Both the position numbers and the translations under genes were made by a program. The notes beneath the pieces were generated by a model that saw only the letters and a list, made by a program, of their open reading frames with translations, had not been told where the DNA came from and ran no database searches. A stretch of 64,000 nucleotides of DNA from Siphlonurus alternatus (taxonomy: Eukaryota; Arthropoda; Insecta; Ephemeroptera; Siphlonuridae): contig OX463785.1 of NCBI GenBank assembly GCA_949825025.1, forward strand, positions 14,199,971-14,263,970, written 5' to 3'. Positions 25,945-63,126 of this stretch are shown here, in pieces. Each line of letters starts with the position of its first letter. Position 1 is the first letter of the stretch.

Positions 25945-28685
25945 TGTAAACAACTTCGCAAAACTTATATATCGTCACTGTAAGAAAATAGTTTATTGAA
26001 TCGTCTCATTTGTTATTATTAACGACGTGAACTGTTTATCAATTTTCTCTTTTTTTTCAGGTGGTTAATTTTTAAATTATATTTCAATTTATAAATCAAA
26101 CAAAAATATATTGAATTCTTATTTTCAATTACTGTATTAGTTCAGATATATTTAATTATCGTGATAAAATTAATTATGACATCATGTTATCTATGTGTTT
26201 TTGTGTTCCATGTTTCTAAGTTTTTTTTATCTTCTAGCATATTATAATACTGTACATAATTAATTATATTTTAAACTGGTAAATGTTTTGAATATTTTGA
26301 ATAGAATAATCTAAAATTCAAAATCAAATTAAGGATAAATTTTATTTTAATCGGAGCTATTTAATTATTTTTCATATTAATTGTATCGGAAAAACTTCAC
26401 TATTATATAATTATAATGTAATAAATTATTCTACAAATTTTAGGTATCTTGAAACACTGGAGCTAGAAATAACAGCGTGATATGATTCACTTAATTTCAT
26501 CATAAACAATTTAGATATCCTGGAATTTTCTAATCTGAACCTTTTTTTAAACAACACCTGGAAGTTAATTGCCTTAATATATTAATAATGGCATCGCTGA
26601 ACTTTAATGCGTGCACCTTTTATGTAATATAATAATAACATAAATGTTTATTGAGCAAAAGAACATGCATAATACAGTGATACAATTTTTAACATAATAC
26701 TCAATGGGTGACTCAAAAAGGGGATCCCATTCACTAAATGTTTATTAATTATAATGGTAATTATTATTTGGGATGTTTATTAGAGAATTCTCGTTAGCAA
26801 CTGGAAAATTAATTATACACATTTGAATTCGGAGAACGGAGATTGATTTGATACATTTAGTATATTTTATTTGATGATGTGAAATTTTCATTTTTAAAAA
26901 TTTAAAGTGTTAGATTTTTTTTTTTAACAGCGTGAAAGCGCTTAGTTAAAAATAGTAACAAATTATAAGCGTGCACGCTGTCATTTCTTTGTTCTATGAA
27001 CTACACTATTTTTAATTAGTGCTATAATTATATCAATGATTCTTTGAATCATTGTGACATCAGAACATTATTATTTACTGTTTCCCTTATACAGAATACA
27101 AAGATATTCTTACCATATGTTTTACCATTTAAGTTGTAAAATTTTATCCTTTTGCTGTTGATTCTCTTATCATTTACAAATTAATAAGTCTTGAAACATA
27201 TCCTAATCTCACCATACTTGCAATGTTAAATTAAATTAAATCTTAAACAAATATTAATTATATATTTAATTTTTGCTCTTTAAATTCCTCAATTTTTGTT
27301 CCATGACTTATATTCCATTTTTTTTAACTTGTTTATTGGATCCAATACAGAAATGCCAGTTTTTGGATTAATTATTTATGATTATAATATACATCTCAGA
27401 TATAATATATACCGATTATATGGAAATGTATTTATTATGCAACACATATAAGATTTTACTTGAGGTGAGTGTACTTTGTACATGATGCTGCATGCATGAT
27501 AACCAAGTAATGATGTGCTTGCTCATGTTTGTTCAATTACTTATTTATTTCACTCATGTGGCTGGATATTATACAGAATATAAAGTAGTGATACGAAAAC
27601 AGACCTAACAAATTAAACACAAAAAAATACATCAATGTAATACATATTTTAATTTTTATTATATAATATATAGTATAAACTACTTGAAGTTAATTTCTAA
27701 GTTTTTATTTATAAAAATAGCTAGCTTGTATGCACGTGATAAATAATGCAATATTTTACTCCTCAATTTAAGCAATAATATAAAATTTTATTTATATATA
27801 AAAATAATTGTGTATTTAAAAGTAAAATAATTATTATTTTATTTTCTTCGATTCTTTATTATAATTAAGTTATATTATATTAAGTGTCAGTTTATTGTAA
27901 ATGACTGTATAAAGGGGGAGAAAAAAATTAAGGACTTTTAAAATGTGAAATATATACGTTTTAGTTATTTTATCTATTAAAGAAAAACAAAAAATTAAAA
28001 AATTAACATTTTGTTTTCGAGAAATTATTATTTTTTTACTTTATCAAATTTTTAGAGCATGTGTATATACAATATATTTTCTTCTTTAAAAATTTATAAT
28101 GCCGTGCACATATTTTTCCTAGGGTTTATTTAAACCTGCAAAACAATTAAAATAAAAATGATATATTAAAATACTAATTAAAAAAAACTGCCATTTCAAT
28201 AAAAACATTTTAATTTTCTTGTATTACTTTTAGAAAGATTAAATTTTATTTGCATAGTTTCCCGATCCAAATTTTTAATAGTTTATTGCAATTATTTATT
28301 GTAATAAATAATATTTGTAATACTTTCCAAATTTTAAAATTTTGGTACATTTTTTATAAAATTTGAAAATGTTTTATCATTCTATATATATGTATGTCAG
28401 TATTGTTTTTTTGTTTTTTCAGCTAAATCTTATAATTATAACATATAGTCACATATGTACCAAGTGGTATTTAACGTGAATAAAAAAATAAAACAAAAAT
28501 TCATTACTCCTGCATGTTCATTTATCTAGCCCTGTATAATTAATATCTTATGTGTGCATGTATATATTTTCTGGATACAAAAATAGCTAATCTACCAAAT
28601 GCGATCTTTTTTATATTCCATGTACGCATTACCACTCCTCATGGGGGGACAAAGGGTAATATACACGCCCTTGGCACGTCGTCAT
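25945..28685. other. AT-rich intergenic DNA, nothing recognised
   Basis: No gene, RNA or complete mobile element is recognised. Only AT-rich low-complexity sequence and scattered short palindromes are present. Confidence 0.5.
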
Positions 28686-28690
28686 CACGT

Positions 28691-28728
28691 GGCGCCTGTC
28701 TTGGCGCCTCCCTGGCGCCAGTGTGACG
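28691..28728 (+). promoter_or_regulatory. Candidate BMP activating element with three GGCGCC
   Basis: GGCGCC at 28691-28696 (followed by TGTCT, a SMAD box), 28703-28708 and 28714-28719. The last reads GGCGCCA-GTGT-GACG, a full match to GGCGCCA-N4-GNCV. The block also has cacgtggcgcc at its left. It lies about 12 kb upstream of the I-Smad start and is the best enhancer candidate in the window. Confidence 0.5.
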
Positions 28729-28759
28729 TGCTGGGATTGTCGAGGTCCGGTTAATCATC

Positions 28760-29925
28760 GTTATGTGACATACTTCTCAATGAATTAGAAACCTTAATGA
28801 AGTCGATCCACTATCATATTACTGATGTGTGGTGATGCGTCAGGAAATGCATGCTGTTAGTTAATATTTACTCATTTATTATTTCACCCATAAATACATA
28901 ATGAAATGTACTTACAAATATTAGAGTGAGGATCAACAGTATGAAAAACATCAATAAGGTGCTAAAACACAAAAAAAGTGGCAGCTATACTTAATTTAAT
29001 AAATTGTTTGTCATATATTTTATATACTATTGTTACTAATAATAAGTAAACTATTATGGGAGTTTACAAACACTACTATATATAGTGAAAATGATAGAAT
29101 ACATGATTATTGAATATAATTATAGGATTATAGGTACAACTTTTTGCAATATAGTTAAGTAGTTAAAGCTTTTGCAAATTAATAGACTAATAATATATAT
29201 ATATATATATATGGAAATGGGAAATCATCATCAGGAAATGTGTTTATTATAAATGCAATTAATACATAGTTTTGACTTAAGGTCATGAAATTTTGATGAG
29301 ATATTCTTAAATTAGTCGTTCCCCCTTTTTTTTCTTTTAATTTCCCACATTTTTAAAATTATAATAATTTATAAATGCAAATCTTGTTCTGTATTTTTAT
29401 AGCGTCATTTATTTTTAAATAAAAATATGCTTTTACACTTATATTAAGAAAAATCACATTTTCATTATGAAAAATTTATAAAATTTAAATAATCTATAAT
29501 ATTACAATTATTTAACCAATTTTATTTGAAAAATATTGATAATGTTTATAAAACAAATTTTTTCTCTCTCTTAATTGTAGTTCAAGTCTGAATAAAACAA
29601 AAAGTTATAAATAAAACAAGTTTATAGATGTACAAAATAAACCAAGAATTAAGAAGCCCTATATAATGTTTGATTACCATATAATTACCTACAGTAACAA
29701 AGGAAGTTGTTATTTAAATTACAAATTAAGTTTGTCTTGTTGATTACATTTTAATTGTTTATGTTCATGCAATAAATTGAAGGGACCATTTTTTACTATG
29801 CAGCTCAGAACACGGATGATAATAGTCAGAATGCATGTTAGACAAACGGGGAGGCACCTGCATGACTAAATTAATTATTCCTTCCGGTTGTTTCTCTGTT
29901 TCCGGTGTTCAAAGTGCACCTGCAT

Positions 29926-29963
<38 letters not shown>

Positions 29964-30587
29964 TTTCAATTTAAATACAGGTTAAAGGCTGCAGCACGGG
30001 ATATAACATTTATAGTAATTAATCTATTGTCAAACCCTTTTACTTTTTATCTTCGTTGTAATGCTAATTACCCTTCACAAAGGCCAAATAAGACGATCGA
30101 CTCTCATAGAATTATATAATACCAAAGAAAATGATATTATATATAAAAAAAAAATAAGGCTATTTATAAATAAAATCTAATTGAAGACATTTTTTCTTTT
30201 AAAAATCCTCAGTAATCAGTATTTTTATAATTCAAGCTACAATTGAATTATAAGAAGATTATTTCGCTTAGTATTTTGGTATAAATTTACAAATATTATA
30301 GAAATAAAAGAGGCTATTATAAATTTTTATTGAATAGAATATTCTTCACTTATAATAGATAAATTCCATTACAGTAGTTCAGAACTACTGTAATTAAAGT
30401 TCAATTTAATTCGTTTATTTAATCACTGCATGGCTGCATGAGTACAGTATATGGATTAATTACGTCATTCATATAATTATAAATAAACATAATAAAACAC
30501 GTAACACAAAACATCAACCATCAACAAGATCCAAACAGTAATTATTACTATATATTATTATTGAATTGAAATATATAATTTTAAGCA

Positions 30588-30619
<32 letters not shown>

Positions 30620-32380
30620 TTAAGACAATATATCTTTTGGTACGTAACTTAATTATTAATTAAGTACATCTTTACAGAGTACATTAATTGCTTTATTAAT
30701 AAGAATATTTTTTATTTTTCCTTAAATAGTTTTTTGTTCTCTACCTCTCTAAGACATAATGGTAAGAAGTCATAAATTTAGCTGTCTGATAAGCAAAACT
30801 TTTTTCTTTAGACTTGAGTTATGTATTTCAAAAGCCTCTGAATAAATTTGAATGATTATAATATTAATCCTATGTAATATAAATACAATTAGACTTATGA
30901 TAAAAGTGGTAAAACGTACCATATTAGTAAAACTAAATATACTAATAATAAACAATATATATTATATGATGCACAAAATAGTTAGATTCATTGTTGTGGT
31001 GTTTACTTCTTCAAACACTTTAAATTTACATGCGGAAATAAGATTAATAAAATAATAATTTAAATGAGTATGATTTTCGTCAGAAAACAAGCGGAAACTT
31101 GCTCAGCCAGAATGTTTCTGTTTAAATGTTCGACATCATCGCGACGACCAAAATAACCACGCGAGGAAAAACATCGAGAGAGATGCAACAGGTTGCTACA
31201 AAGATTTTCCTCGCAGTCTCTCTCACGTACAGCATGGAATATAATAGCAATAGCGGTGTGCTACACTATATACAGTATAAAGTACGAGATAAGAGATTAT
31301 GTATACTAGAGTATGGGTACCATGCAGGTACCATCAGTTAAATATAGAAATGAGATATTAATTAATATGACCAAATTAAATAAAAATATTAAAAAAAACA
31401 AACAAAAAATACAACCGTATTTAATAAAATGAAAATATATTTTGCATAATATACATATTTTCATTTATTGAATAAAAAGTTCGATGATTTTGATTGTTCT
31501 AAAAATCATTGTACGAGCTATATAGGTGACGAAATCAATAACGAAAATCTTGAAAATCTGCAATGGAAATTTGATTTATTATAGTCAATGTTTTCCACTT
31601 TAAGCCCCAAACAAGTACAGCATAGCAACTGCATCACATAATACAACAAAGTTCATCACTGCCATGTAATACATAAAACGGACGTACAGTTCAAAGACCT
31701 TTGAATGCAGCATTGATATTATTTTTTCCCCATTTTTGTACAAATTCAATTTATGAATTATTGAAATTTAATTAAATGTGAAACCATAATATATTTTGTT
31801 TATTAAAATTTATAAGAAGTATTATTGTAATAGGTAAAATTAATTGAATTCCATTTTCAAAAATTAAATTTTGAGCTGTATTTAATTTAAAAATATATGG
31901 CTAATTTTCCAGAGATAAAAGGAATTTAATTTTACAGAAGGTTTGATTTTTTTTTATTTATAATAATATGACTTGATATATGAGTAAAGTTATATAAGTG
32001 CACTGATAATAAATATGATATAATATAATATACTGGTATATACATATTATTAAATTATTATTATGTTATTTAAGTTATAGATTTAAATACCAGGAAGTTG
32101 CATTATTTGCTATTGCTATGCACTTATAATTAAAATTACTCAATGATAATAAATTATTTTTCAAATTAACCGATTTAATCAAATAATTATTATATACAAT
32201 AATAACGTACAAAAATCATGACTATAAAAATAATATAAATTTCACATTTTATTCCTATATATAATATCAAAAAAACAAAAACAGAAGTATCAATCTTATA
32301 CCATTATCCTCTTTTTCAATAATAAAAATATATAATAAAATAAATTTATCAAAGTGTCTGAAGGAATTTTGCTGCCATGG
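28760..32380. other. AT-rich intergenic DNA with simple repeats
   Basis: Contains (CT)n at 29927-29958, (AAT)n at about 30589-30612, an AT run at about 29190-29214 and a perfect 13-bp-arm palindrome at 30368-30394 (attacagtagttc/gaactactgtaat). The open frame at 31126-31341 shows no domain. No gene is called. Confidence 0.5.
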
Positions 32381-32399
32381 TTTTTGTTATTTGCGAGGA

Positions 32400-32560
32400 A
32401 TTTAACCGGACGGTTTTGCCCGTCGTCCTCGACGCCCGCCAGTCCGCCGGGGCTGAGGAGAGTGGCGCGACTGTTGTAGCCGGCGCCTCCCTTAGCTTGG
32501 CGCATATACTAGCGCCGGCGCCACCACGCGACACCACCACAGCTAGCCAGCCAGTCTGGC
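32400..32560. promoter_or_regulatory. GC-rich island with GGCGCC sites
   Basis: GGCGCC at 32482-32487 and 32517-32522 plus tggcgcg and tggcgca variants lie within a 150-bp GC-rich block. Overlapping open frames on both strands look like base-composition artefacts. It is of the same motif class as the other islands and the most distant from I-Smad (about 16 kb upstream), but also only about 3.4 kb downstream of CHC. Confidence 0.35.
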
Positions 32561-33112
32561 TATGGGACATTGCCTGTTCATGATGATCCCCCTCTTTTTT
32601 ATATATCGTCGTACTTTGTTAAAGTAAACAAACATTGATGTCTCCTAGCTATAATGTCTTGTCTTTGACATCTTGTGTAATCTTCGATGTTGCTATGTGT
32701 TGTTTGCTTAAATAATCAATGTTATAATAAATTTTAACGCATGATTTTACTTAACGAGAGATTTTAATATTTTTAATTTATATAGTTTCGGAAATTAACA
32801 TTTCTTATATTTTGTTTTTAAAATCATGCATTATATAATCTAAAAGTAAATATCATAATTGGATTAATTTTCTTAATTTTAGTTGCTTTTACAGCGATTG
32901 AGAGAAAGAGAGGATGAATGGAAAATTAAGTATTAAATATATTTTCCTAGTTTTTTTACGCAATATGTTTATAAAAAATAGTTTCAGAATTATGCGAATT
33001 TAATTAAATTACGAAATATACACTACATTATTTAATTATACATATAATATACTTTATATATAACAGCATTGTTCCATTACTTCCTTCTAAATACCATATA
33101 ATTTTGGTATAT

Positions 33113-33260
33113 TAAAGGGGCATTCACAAAGCCTTAAGGCCACAATTTAAGGCTCAATAATTTAAGACCAGATATTTTGGGTTTAAAAAACAAGTCTAAA
33201 ATCAAGCTTTAAATTATCGAGCCTTAAATGTGGTCTTAAGACTTTGTGAATGCCCCTTTA
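33113..33260. mobile_element. MITE-like foldback, 148 bp
   Basis: taaaggggcattcacaaagc at the left is matched by ctttgtgaatgcccctttat at the right. The arms run for about 60 bp (taaggc...gccttaa) around gatattttgggtt. TA flanks are consistent with a TA target duplication. It has no coding capacity. Confidence 0.85.
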
Positions 33261-33924
33261 TATGTTCATGCATTTGAATTTAATAGAAATCAGTGTATAT
33301 AATTACATGCTTTAGTTTAATTATGCATGTTATTATTGTATTAAGTTAAATTAATAAACTTAGAAGACTGTAATATACCTTTAAAAATGAATGTTCGCGC
33401 CTGAATTCACGTACAAATAATTATTTCACTGAGATTTTCGTTTTTTGTTTCTGTCCGACAAGTATCAACGCAACCTGCATTATTTGGCTGCACAAGGAGT
33501 TGCCTAACATCCAGTCTGAGGAGACAAAACAGGAGTTTTTAGGCAATTAATTTGAATAAGGCAATCGGGCAGAATATTTTGAAACTTTTTTTTTTTATAT
33601 GAACTGTATTTGAAACTGTCCTGAATTAAAAAAAAAATTAATCATGAATGCACTATTATTATTTATTAATCATGCCCCGATTAATAAAATAATAAATTTT
33701 GAGGCTAATATTAAGTTGTATTAAATTATAAATGAATATTATATTAGTACTAAATTCTTTGTTCTTTTCCATATTTTTATAATTAGATAGGGGGATTAAA
33801 ACTATTTTGTGAATTATGATCTACTTTGATGAAAAACACATCGTTCATACTTTTTTTTAAACGATAGTAACAAATTGTTGATTTTTTTATAAGTTTTTAA
33901 CTTTAACTATCTAATGCAGACTAC

Positions 33925-34200
33925 ATATCGTCCCTCTTCCGCAATAATGAGCTATCTGCTTCCACGATCTCATTGCAATAATGAGCTATCTGCTCCACGA
34001 TATCGTTGCAATAATGAGCTGTCTGCTCTTTCAGGTGAGCGCAATTATGAGCCTTATTTCATATCTATTTACAGCTCATAATTGCGCTCATCTGAAATAG
34101 CAGACAGCTCATTATTGCAACGATATCGTGGAGCAGATAGCTCATTATTGCAACGAAATCATGGAGCAGATAGCTCATTATTGCGGACGAGGGACGATAT
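33925..34200. mobile_element. Foldback element whose arms are tandem repeats
   Basis: The outer arms are atatcgtccct / agggacgatat. Each arm is built from about three 33-34-bp units starting gcaataatgagctatctgc (left arm) or its complement (right arm), meeting at a centre near 34,055-34,070. A degraded relative lies in CHC intron 2 at 56422-56520. This is a foldback transposon type rather than a simple MITE. Confidence 0.8.
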
Positions 34201-34204
34201 AGAC

Positions 34205-35670
34205 AGTTAAATTTAATAAGGTTAGGATTTCAAATAACAACAATAATTAATTTCATCATCATAATATTTAATGAGACTGTTAAACCACATATACACAGTG
34301 CGGTAAATACATAACATGATTATTTCTTATTTGTTGTACCTATAATAAAGAATCTTGGAAAATCATTTTTATATCTACTAAAAAACAAATATTAATAATA
34401 GTGTTTTCTTTTTTTTTGACAGTATAATATTACATACAAAAAAAAAAAATTAATCATTATATTTATAATTAATCCTAGCAATAACAAATGAAGGTTTGAA
34501 AGAATAACAAATAAATTACATATGCACTTTGCAATTTCTTTTTAGCTGAATGTTCACAATTAATTTTTGATCAGAATAATCTAATAATATATATATTTTA
34601 TTGACGTTTTTTTTTCTGATCAAAATAAAAAATAATTGGACATTAATTTATATCCATAAAAAATAAATTTCTCAAACTAAAAGGGAAATTTGCATTCTTA
34701 CATACTCCTATTTTTACAAAATTCAATCTCCCTCCACAAAGAAAGCCTAATTTAAATCATTTCTTAAATACTAAAAAAAAAAAAAAAGTTATTTTTTCTA
34801 CCAGTATAATTATTATCATTAGTAACTCATCAATAATAATAATAGTTATTCTTTTTGTTTTATATATTTTTTTATATAATATATTAATAATTATTATTTA
34901 TTTGGAATGAATAATTTCATACATAATTCCACACTATTTTTCTCTCATAAATTTTTTTAAGTAATTTCATAAAGAATATTTTAATAACAAATTCTCTATG
35001 AAAGAACTCTATTATCATTTTTCTTTTAAATATAACCTCTTTACAATAAAGAGGTACATACATACTCTGATAACAGACATAAAAGATTGTAATTGTTGGT
35101 AATATAGACAGGGCCGAGTCACATTATTATTAATTAAATAATTTTAAAATTAAATCACCCAAAAAATAATAAACAATAAAAGATGATTATGGTGGGGGAA
35201 AAAAAGGCTATTATTTTAAAAATTTCAAACTTTTGCTATATCTGTCACACAATAATGTATACCCTATCTATCAACTTTTACCCTATTTACAAAATTTGCA
35301 TTGTTTTCGTTCTGTTTCCATTTGCAAACCATTACTTCAGATTTTTTATTTTTATTTTTCTGCTTTTTTTTACAATTTTATAAATTTGTAGATGTACCGT
35401 ATGAAACAAAAATTTGTGACATTTTTTATTATACTTTATTTAATATTATATTTTATTATATAGGAATGGACACAAATAAATGTAATTTTTGGAGCTCATA
35501 TCTACAAAATATATATTTTCTTTTTTTTTTTACATAATAAATAGAAATCGGATTAATATTATAAAATTAAAAACATATTCAACTTCAAATGCATAAAAAC
35601 AAATATTAAGAAGTTAGCTATCTAGATTTCATTGAAATCTTAAAAAAAAAAATCTTTGCAATTTAAAATT
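34205..35670. other. AT-rich sequence downstream of the CHC gene
   Basis: No gene or repeat of note. Poly-A/T runs and a few unsupported hydrophobic open frames only. Confidence 0.5.
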
Positions 35671-35679
35671 GAATATGGT

Positions 35680-35692
35680 TTTATTTTTTATT
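35680..35692 (-). terminator. Two AATAAA polyadenylation signals for CHC
   Basis: On the minus strand AATAAA occurs at 35692-35687 and 35685-35680, about 240-255 nt after the CHC stop codon. They are the first canonical signals I noticed downstream. The actual cleavage site is not determined. Confidence 0.5.
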
Positions 35693-35933
35693 TGTTTTGG
35701 TGTCCAAAATCCATATTAAATTTTAAAAGACCTACAACTAGATCGGTTTAAACGTAATCATAATATCCAGATCTACGGATTCATTTTAGACTACGTTTCG
35801 TCCGATCTAGTTTGATATCTTCATCTGAAGTTTGGTTTGACGAGAGAATGTTCGTGTGGTGCTACGGACCTGTACGTCGAAGGAAGGAGGAGGGGAGGAG
35901 GAGGGTCAGATACTTGATGTTAGTCTTGTTGGT
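35693..35933 (-). other. CHC 3' untranslated region (inferred)
   Basis: Sequence between the CHC stop codon and the first AATAAA pair. It is purine/pyrimidine-biased near 35880-35905 (cctcctcctcccctcc on the minus strand). No snoRNA-like or repeat unit was seen. Confidence 0.5.
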
Positions 35934-58443
<22,510 letters not shown>

Positions 58444-59707
58444 CTGTTGACAAAAATATATACCGTCAATATGTGATGCAATAACGTCATCATTTTATTA
58501 TTGTAAAATTTGAAATAAAAATAAAATAAGTTAGGAGTCCATAAATTGAAAAAAGAAATAAAGATAACATAATAATAAAAACATCAATTCTTGGGGGAAA
58601 ATATAAAATAAAACTATTGATATTGGAACTTTTTACTGTCTCAAATTGTATTTCAGGTACTGTAACAAACAAGAAAGTAATATAGGAAGTGTTTCCTTGA
58701 ACATTTTTTTAGTTAAATTTAATTTATAAATTAAAAAAATAAAAGTTTTAAAGCGATATTAATAGAAATAATAACTGAAGATCAGACAAATATTAACACC
58801 TTAAAGATAATTAAATTATTTCAATATTTTGTGACGTCAAATAAATAAGAGCTGTATGAAAGCAATCTCTTAGCTACAATGAGTATGATTCCATTTTATT
58901 ATATAGGTGTAGATTGCAAAATAATATTGTATTCATTAATTTGTATTCTAAAATATTCACATTGTATTGTTTTAGTACAAATTAATGCATATTGCGCTCG
59001 TGCATGTTTGTTTTTAATCGTACGAAAATATGTCACATTCCCTTAGGACCTTGGGTATTATTTTGCATAGAAAATTAAAAGCATCAGTATTTTAAATGCA
59101 CATGACATACATAATACAGTATATTATTTGTATATAGTACAAATAATATTATTAATAATAATATTGGGGATACAAGGACGGATTGAAATGTTATAATACA
59201 AAATAGGTCATATTACTGGGTGCAATTATTATTTTTTTATCTCGTTACCGAGGATAGAGTGGGGGGACGCGACTTCTGCAAGCAAAGCTATTCCCCCTTC
59301 TGAGCTACAGTAGAGCTGGGAGATCGATATAACATAGCCCCTTTATAGAGAACGACCCCGCCCCCTTCTCTTTCCGCCCCCGCATGAGTTACGCCCACTC
59401 TTTAACAAATAGCAAGGATTTTTTTTAGAGATTTGTCTTCTTTTTAATGAAAAACCTTTATTTTGTTTGTGTCTTTAATTCAAGTCCCGCGTACGTTCAT
59501 TCATTTAAACATGGCTATTTTTAGTATTCAACTTTTGACGAACGTTTTAGTACTAAATATATCTTACATGCAAGGTCGAATGAGGGATTTTCAATTTTTG
59601 GCGTTCAGCCTACTTTTGTACGAAGTATCATCATGGGTGTATTGCAGAGGATAGCAAAAATAACGACTTGAGAGAAAAATATTTTCCGATATACCTTTAA
59701 AAACATT

Positions 59708-59825
59708 CACTAGGTTCACATGCTGACGGTGTTTAAAATACAGATCCGTTGACGACACCTCATATAAAAATAACATTATCCGTAGTCAACGAATTCGTAT
59801 TGAACACCGTCATTTGAACGTAGTG
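59708..59825. mobile_element. Short foldback element
   Basis: cactaggttcacatgctgac-ggtgtt is mirrored by aacaccgtcatttgaacgta-gtg. Inner arms include atccgttgacgac / gtagtcaacgaat. About 118 bp. Confidence 0.65.
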
Positions 59826-62800
59826 ATTGCATTTTTTTTTCTTCCCTTTTTTCAGTCTGACAGTACTTTTGAAAATTACGCTGACATTTAAAAACTTATA
59901 GCTTCAGTACAATCAATAAACAATATAATATATGACAATAATTATACTAATGCTTCACCGGGCTTTCATAACATTTTAATATAAAAATTGATTATAATCT
60001 CATGTATGTAAAGTACTTTCATAGAAAGGCTTTTCATATAAAACATGCATGTTGCTTGTAATATTGTGTGTGCTATCAGCTACTATATTTAAACAGCATC
60101 GTCAAAACCATCGTTGTATACCCAACAAACTCAGATTCACGAGACATTACTATGACTTCACATTTTAATATACTCAGTTTCACCAAATATTACTCTGACG
60201 TCATCACACTTGACAATATTAAAGTATTTACGTCATAGGTTTGCTTCGTTAATATGGAGCTAGGGTCAGAAAAGAGGGGAGAAAATTACTATGATTTGTT
60301 AATGCATTCGTTCAAACATCGCCATCAACATTTTTATGAATACCAGCACTCACTTTATAAATAATAATATTGATTAGCTTGAAAATAATTTGCTTCAATT
60401 ATTTAAAGTAAAAATTGTTGGAATGCTTTTTATATAAACAGTTTCTATATACGTTCTTTTACTAATTATTAATATACGTGCCAGGGATAAACTTACATTT
60501 TTTATTGTTGAAGCACGTATAATATATAATAATAAAAAAAAAAATCTATCTCATAATATGCACACGTAAGCTCAAGCGTGCAAAAAGAAGAAAGCACGAA
60601 ATATTATTGGATGAACAATTTCTCTTATTTTTGTACACTGCATGATGCATGATATATAAAAGAAAAAAAAAAAAAAAAAACATGTATATTGCATTGTAAA
60701 ATCACAACACATTGCAGATGGAGAAAAAGGCCTTGCCTGCCTGCAAAAAATAAAGACGATAAGACAGAAATTTAAAGCAAATTCCTAAAATATTCCTAAT
60801 TCATATACTATAATCATCGAGTCAAAAGTTCGTCAATAATTTTTAATGTCAATAAAAAAGATAAAAGAGAAAATCTACATTTCCCTGCCAATATCCGATA
60901 CTACAGTTAAACAAGCCTTAGATTACGCCTGAGATCACAGACTAGACGTCGCCAAGGCGTAGTAATCTTAATTTTTTAAAAATGTCCCACAACAAGGTTA
61001 TTTTAAACTATGGAATTTTTTAAAAATATTACATGCTTCTATAATATGTATAACTATTGGAAAAAAGTATAAAAAAGTAAGTTTAATTTGATTTCAAAAT
61101 CGCGTCGCCACCACTTCGACCACTTTGCACCTCTTCCAGACGAAAGCCTGGGGCCAGTGGGGCCGCATGGAGCCGCTGTTGTGACAACACGTCGACACCA
61201 AAAATGCTAAAAACTTAAAAAAAAGTGGTGAAATTAAAAAAAATAGGCACCCTTACGCATTTAAAAGTAACATTCTGGATTTATTATAGCTTTCTGGAGG
61301 CGTATATAGACGTATATTCCGATCTGTCTTTTATTTTAAAACGAACGCCTTTTTTCAGCTCAGCTGATCGGTTAAGTTCGATTCGGTTCGATTTAATTAA
61401 TCGATTTCGAGCTCCTGTGACGTTTCTGTGCCTTTTCTGTTCTGGTTTTAAAGTTCGCTAAATTAATGAACATTAAGCCATGATGTCAGTACTAATAATA
61501 GGTTAAAAGTATATTAGATACTTGGGATGGCCGCTAGGCAAGCGGATTGCCGCGCCCACGGCCGTGGCGTTCTCATAAACCGGCAAACTAAACTAGGGAT
61601 GTGATGTTTTTTTCTAATCGAGCGCCTATCGTTAAAAAATGAAGGTCGTAACGCAAAACGGTACTATTTTCTATTCAAAATGTCTTCCATACGTAAACTA
61701 AGGTTTGTGATACTGTAGGCAACAAGCAATACACGTGAGGATAAAATAGGATAAGTTAGGACGTGGTTAAACTGTACGGGGAAATCCACAGGGAAAATAC
61801 TGAATGAAAATCATCTCAACTTTCTACCGTTGTACCTTCTCGATTGTGTTTTATTATAGCAGCCAGAAAATGTTGGTAATTGTCAGATGACGTCAGTGGT
61901 CACACAGCAAAACAAACTTTTCCTCCTCTACATGCCTTTGAGGTATGCAAGCTTTTATAAATTATAATTTAACGACCTATCTGCATGTCTGTTCTTGAGC
62001 CTGACCAACATGAGACTGCGAAATAGAGTATAATTAGTTACTGTCTGTGTTTTTTTTATTTCGTAAATACAATCGATTTATTTTATTCATAAATCGATTG
62101 TGCAATTACGAACAGAGGTTACCATTGCGTTTTTTTTTTCTTTCTTTATAATTAGGTTTTATTCACAAAGTTTTGATCAGATTTTAGCCTAAAGAAATTT
62201 TAGTACTAGCATTAATAATTTGATACCAAGTTCTAGTACTAAAAAATGTATTGACTAAAATCTCTATGTAAAGTTTTCTGTGATCCTCTAAAATATTTTA
62301 TCATTTAAAGTTCTCCAATTCAGAAATTTTTCATTATTTGTTGTGGAGAAGGAAATAAAATATTAAATTATAAATCCGGCTTGGAAGTTGCTGTAATTTA
62401 ATTTAAAGCTATATTTAAAGGGATTTAACCACATTTTATTTTCACTTTTTCTTAAACACATAACACATTTTAACACACAATATTTTTATAATACTTTAAT
62501 ACTAAAAACGTCATCGATGGAGATAACATCTTGTCTACGGACTAAAAATATATTTAAAAATAATACTTTTTTTATAGCAAAATGAAATATGACATATTTT
62601 GTGCATAATTTTAGCAAAATTTAGCTTACAAATGACGTCACTGTTATACTATATGTACTCCAGAATAAGATGAGCTGACTAGAGTGATAAGAACAGACAG
62701 CAGCTATTATAACGGGAAACGCCCACCGTTACAGAGAGTATCGATGTCGTTATCATCGTGTGCTGGTGACGAATTCAGTAAGCCTCGCTGTAACCTCCAT

Positions 62801-63126
62801 GTTAATATTTTTAATATGAGAGAACATGCAAAAGAGCTTATTATGTAGACTCCGAAATAGTTTCCATGAAAGGCTAGTTTAAGAAGTTATGACAAAAGTT
62901 AATCTCTTATCTCATTGCTATAGGCAGCAGTCAAACCAGACAGCAAATTGGTCGTATCAGTAGCTGTACACGATACTACCAGCACTATACTACTGAGGGC
63001 GGATTTCAGCTATATAAACGGGGAAGGGAAAGCACATTGTTAAATTTTCCTGGACATGGGAAAACTTCTCGTATTCACGAACTTTCAGAGGGGAGAGAGG
63101 GCTGATGACTTCTTTAGGTGGATTTT

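Noticed and set aside
31126..31341. 71-codon open frame with a basic start as a small gene
   Set aside because: No recognisable domain, no splice or promoter signals, and AT-rich codon use typical of random frames here.
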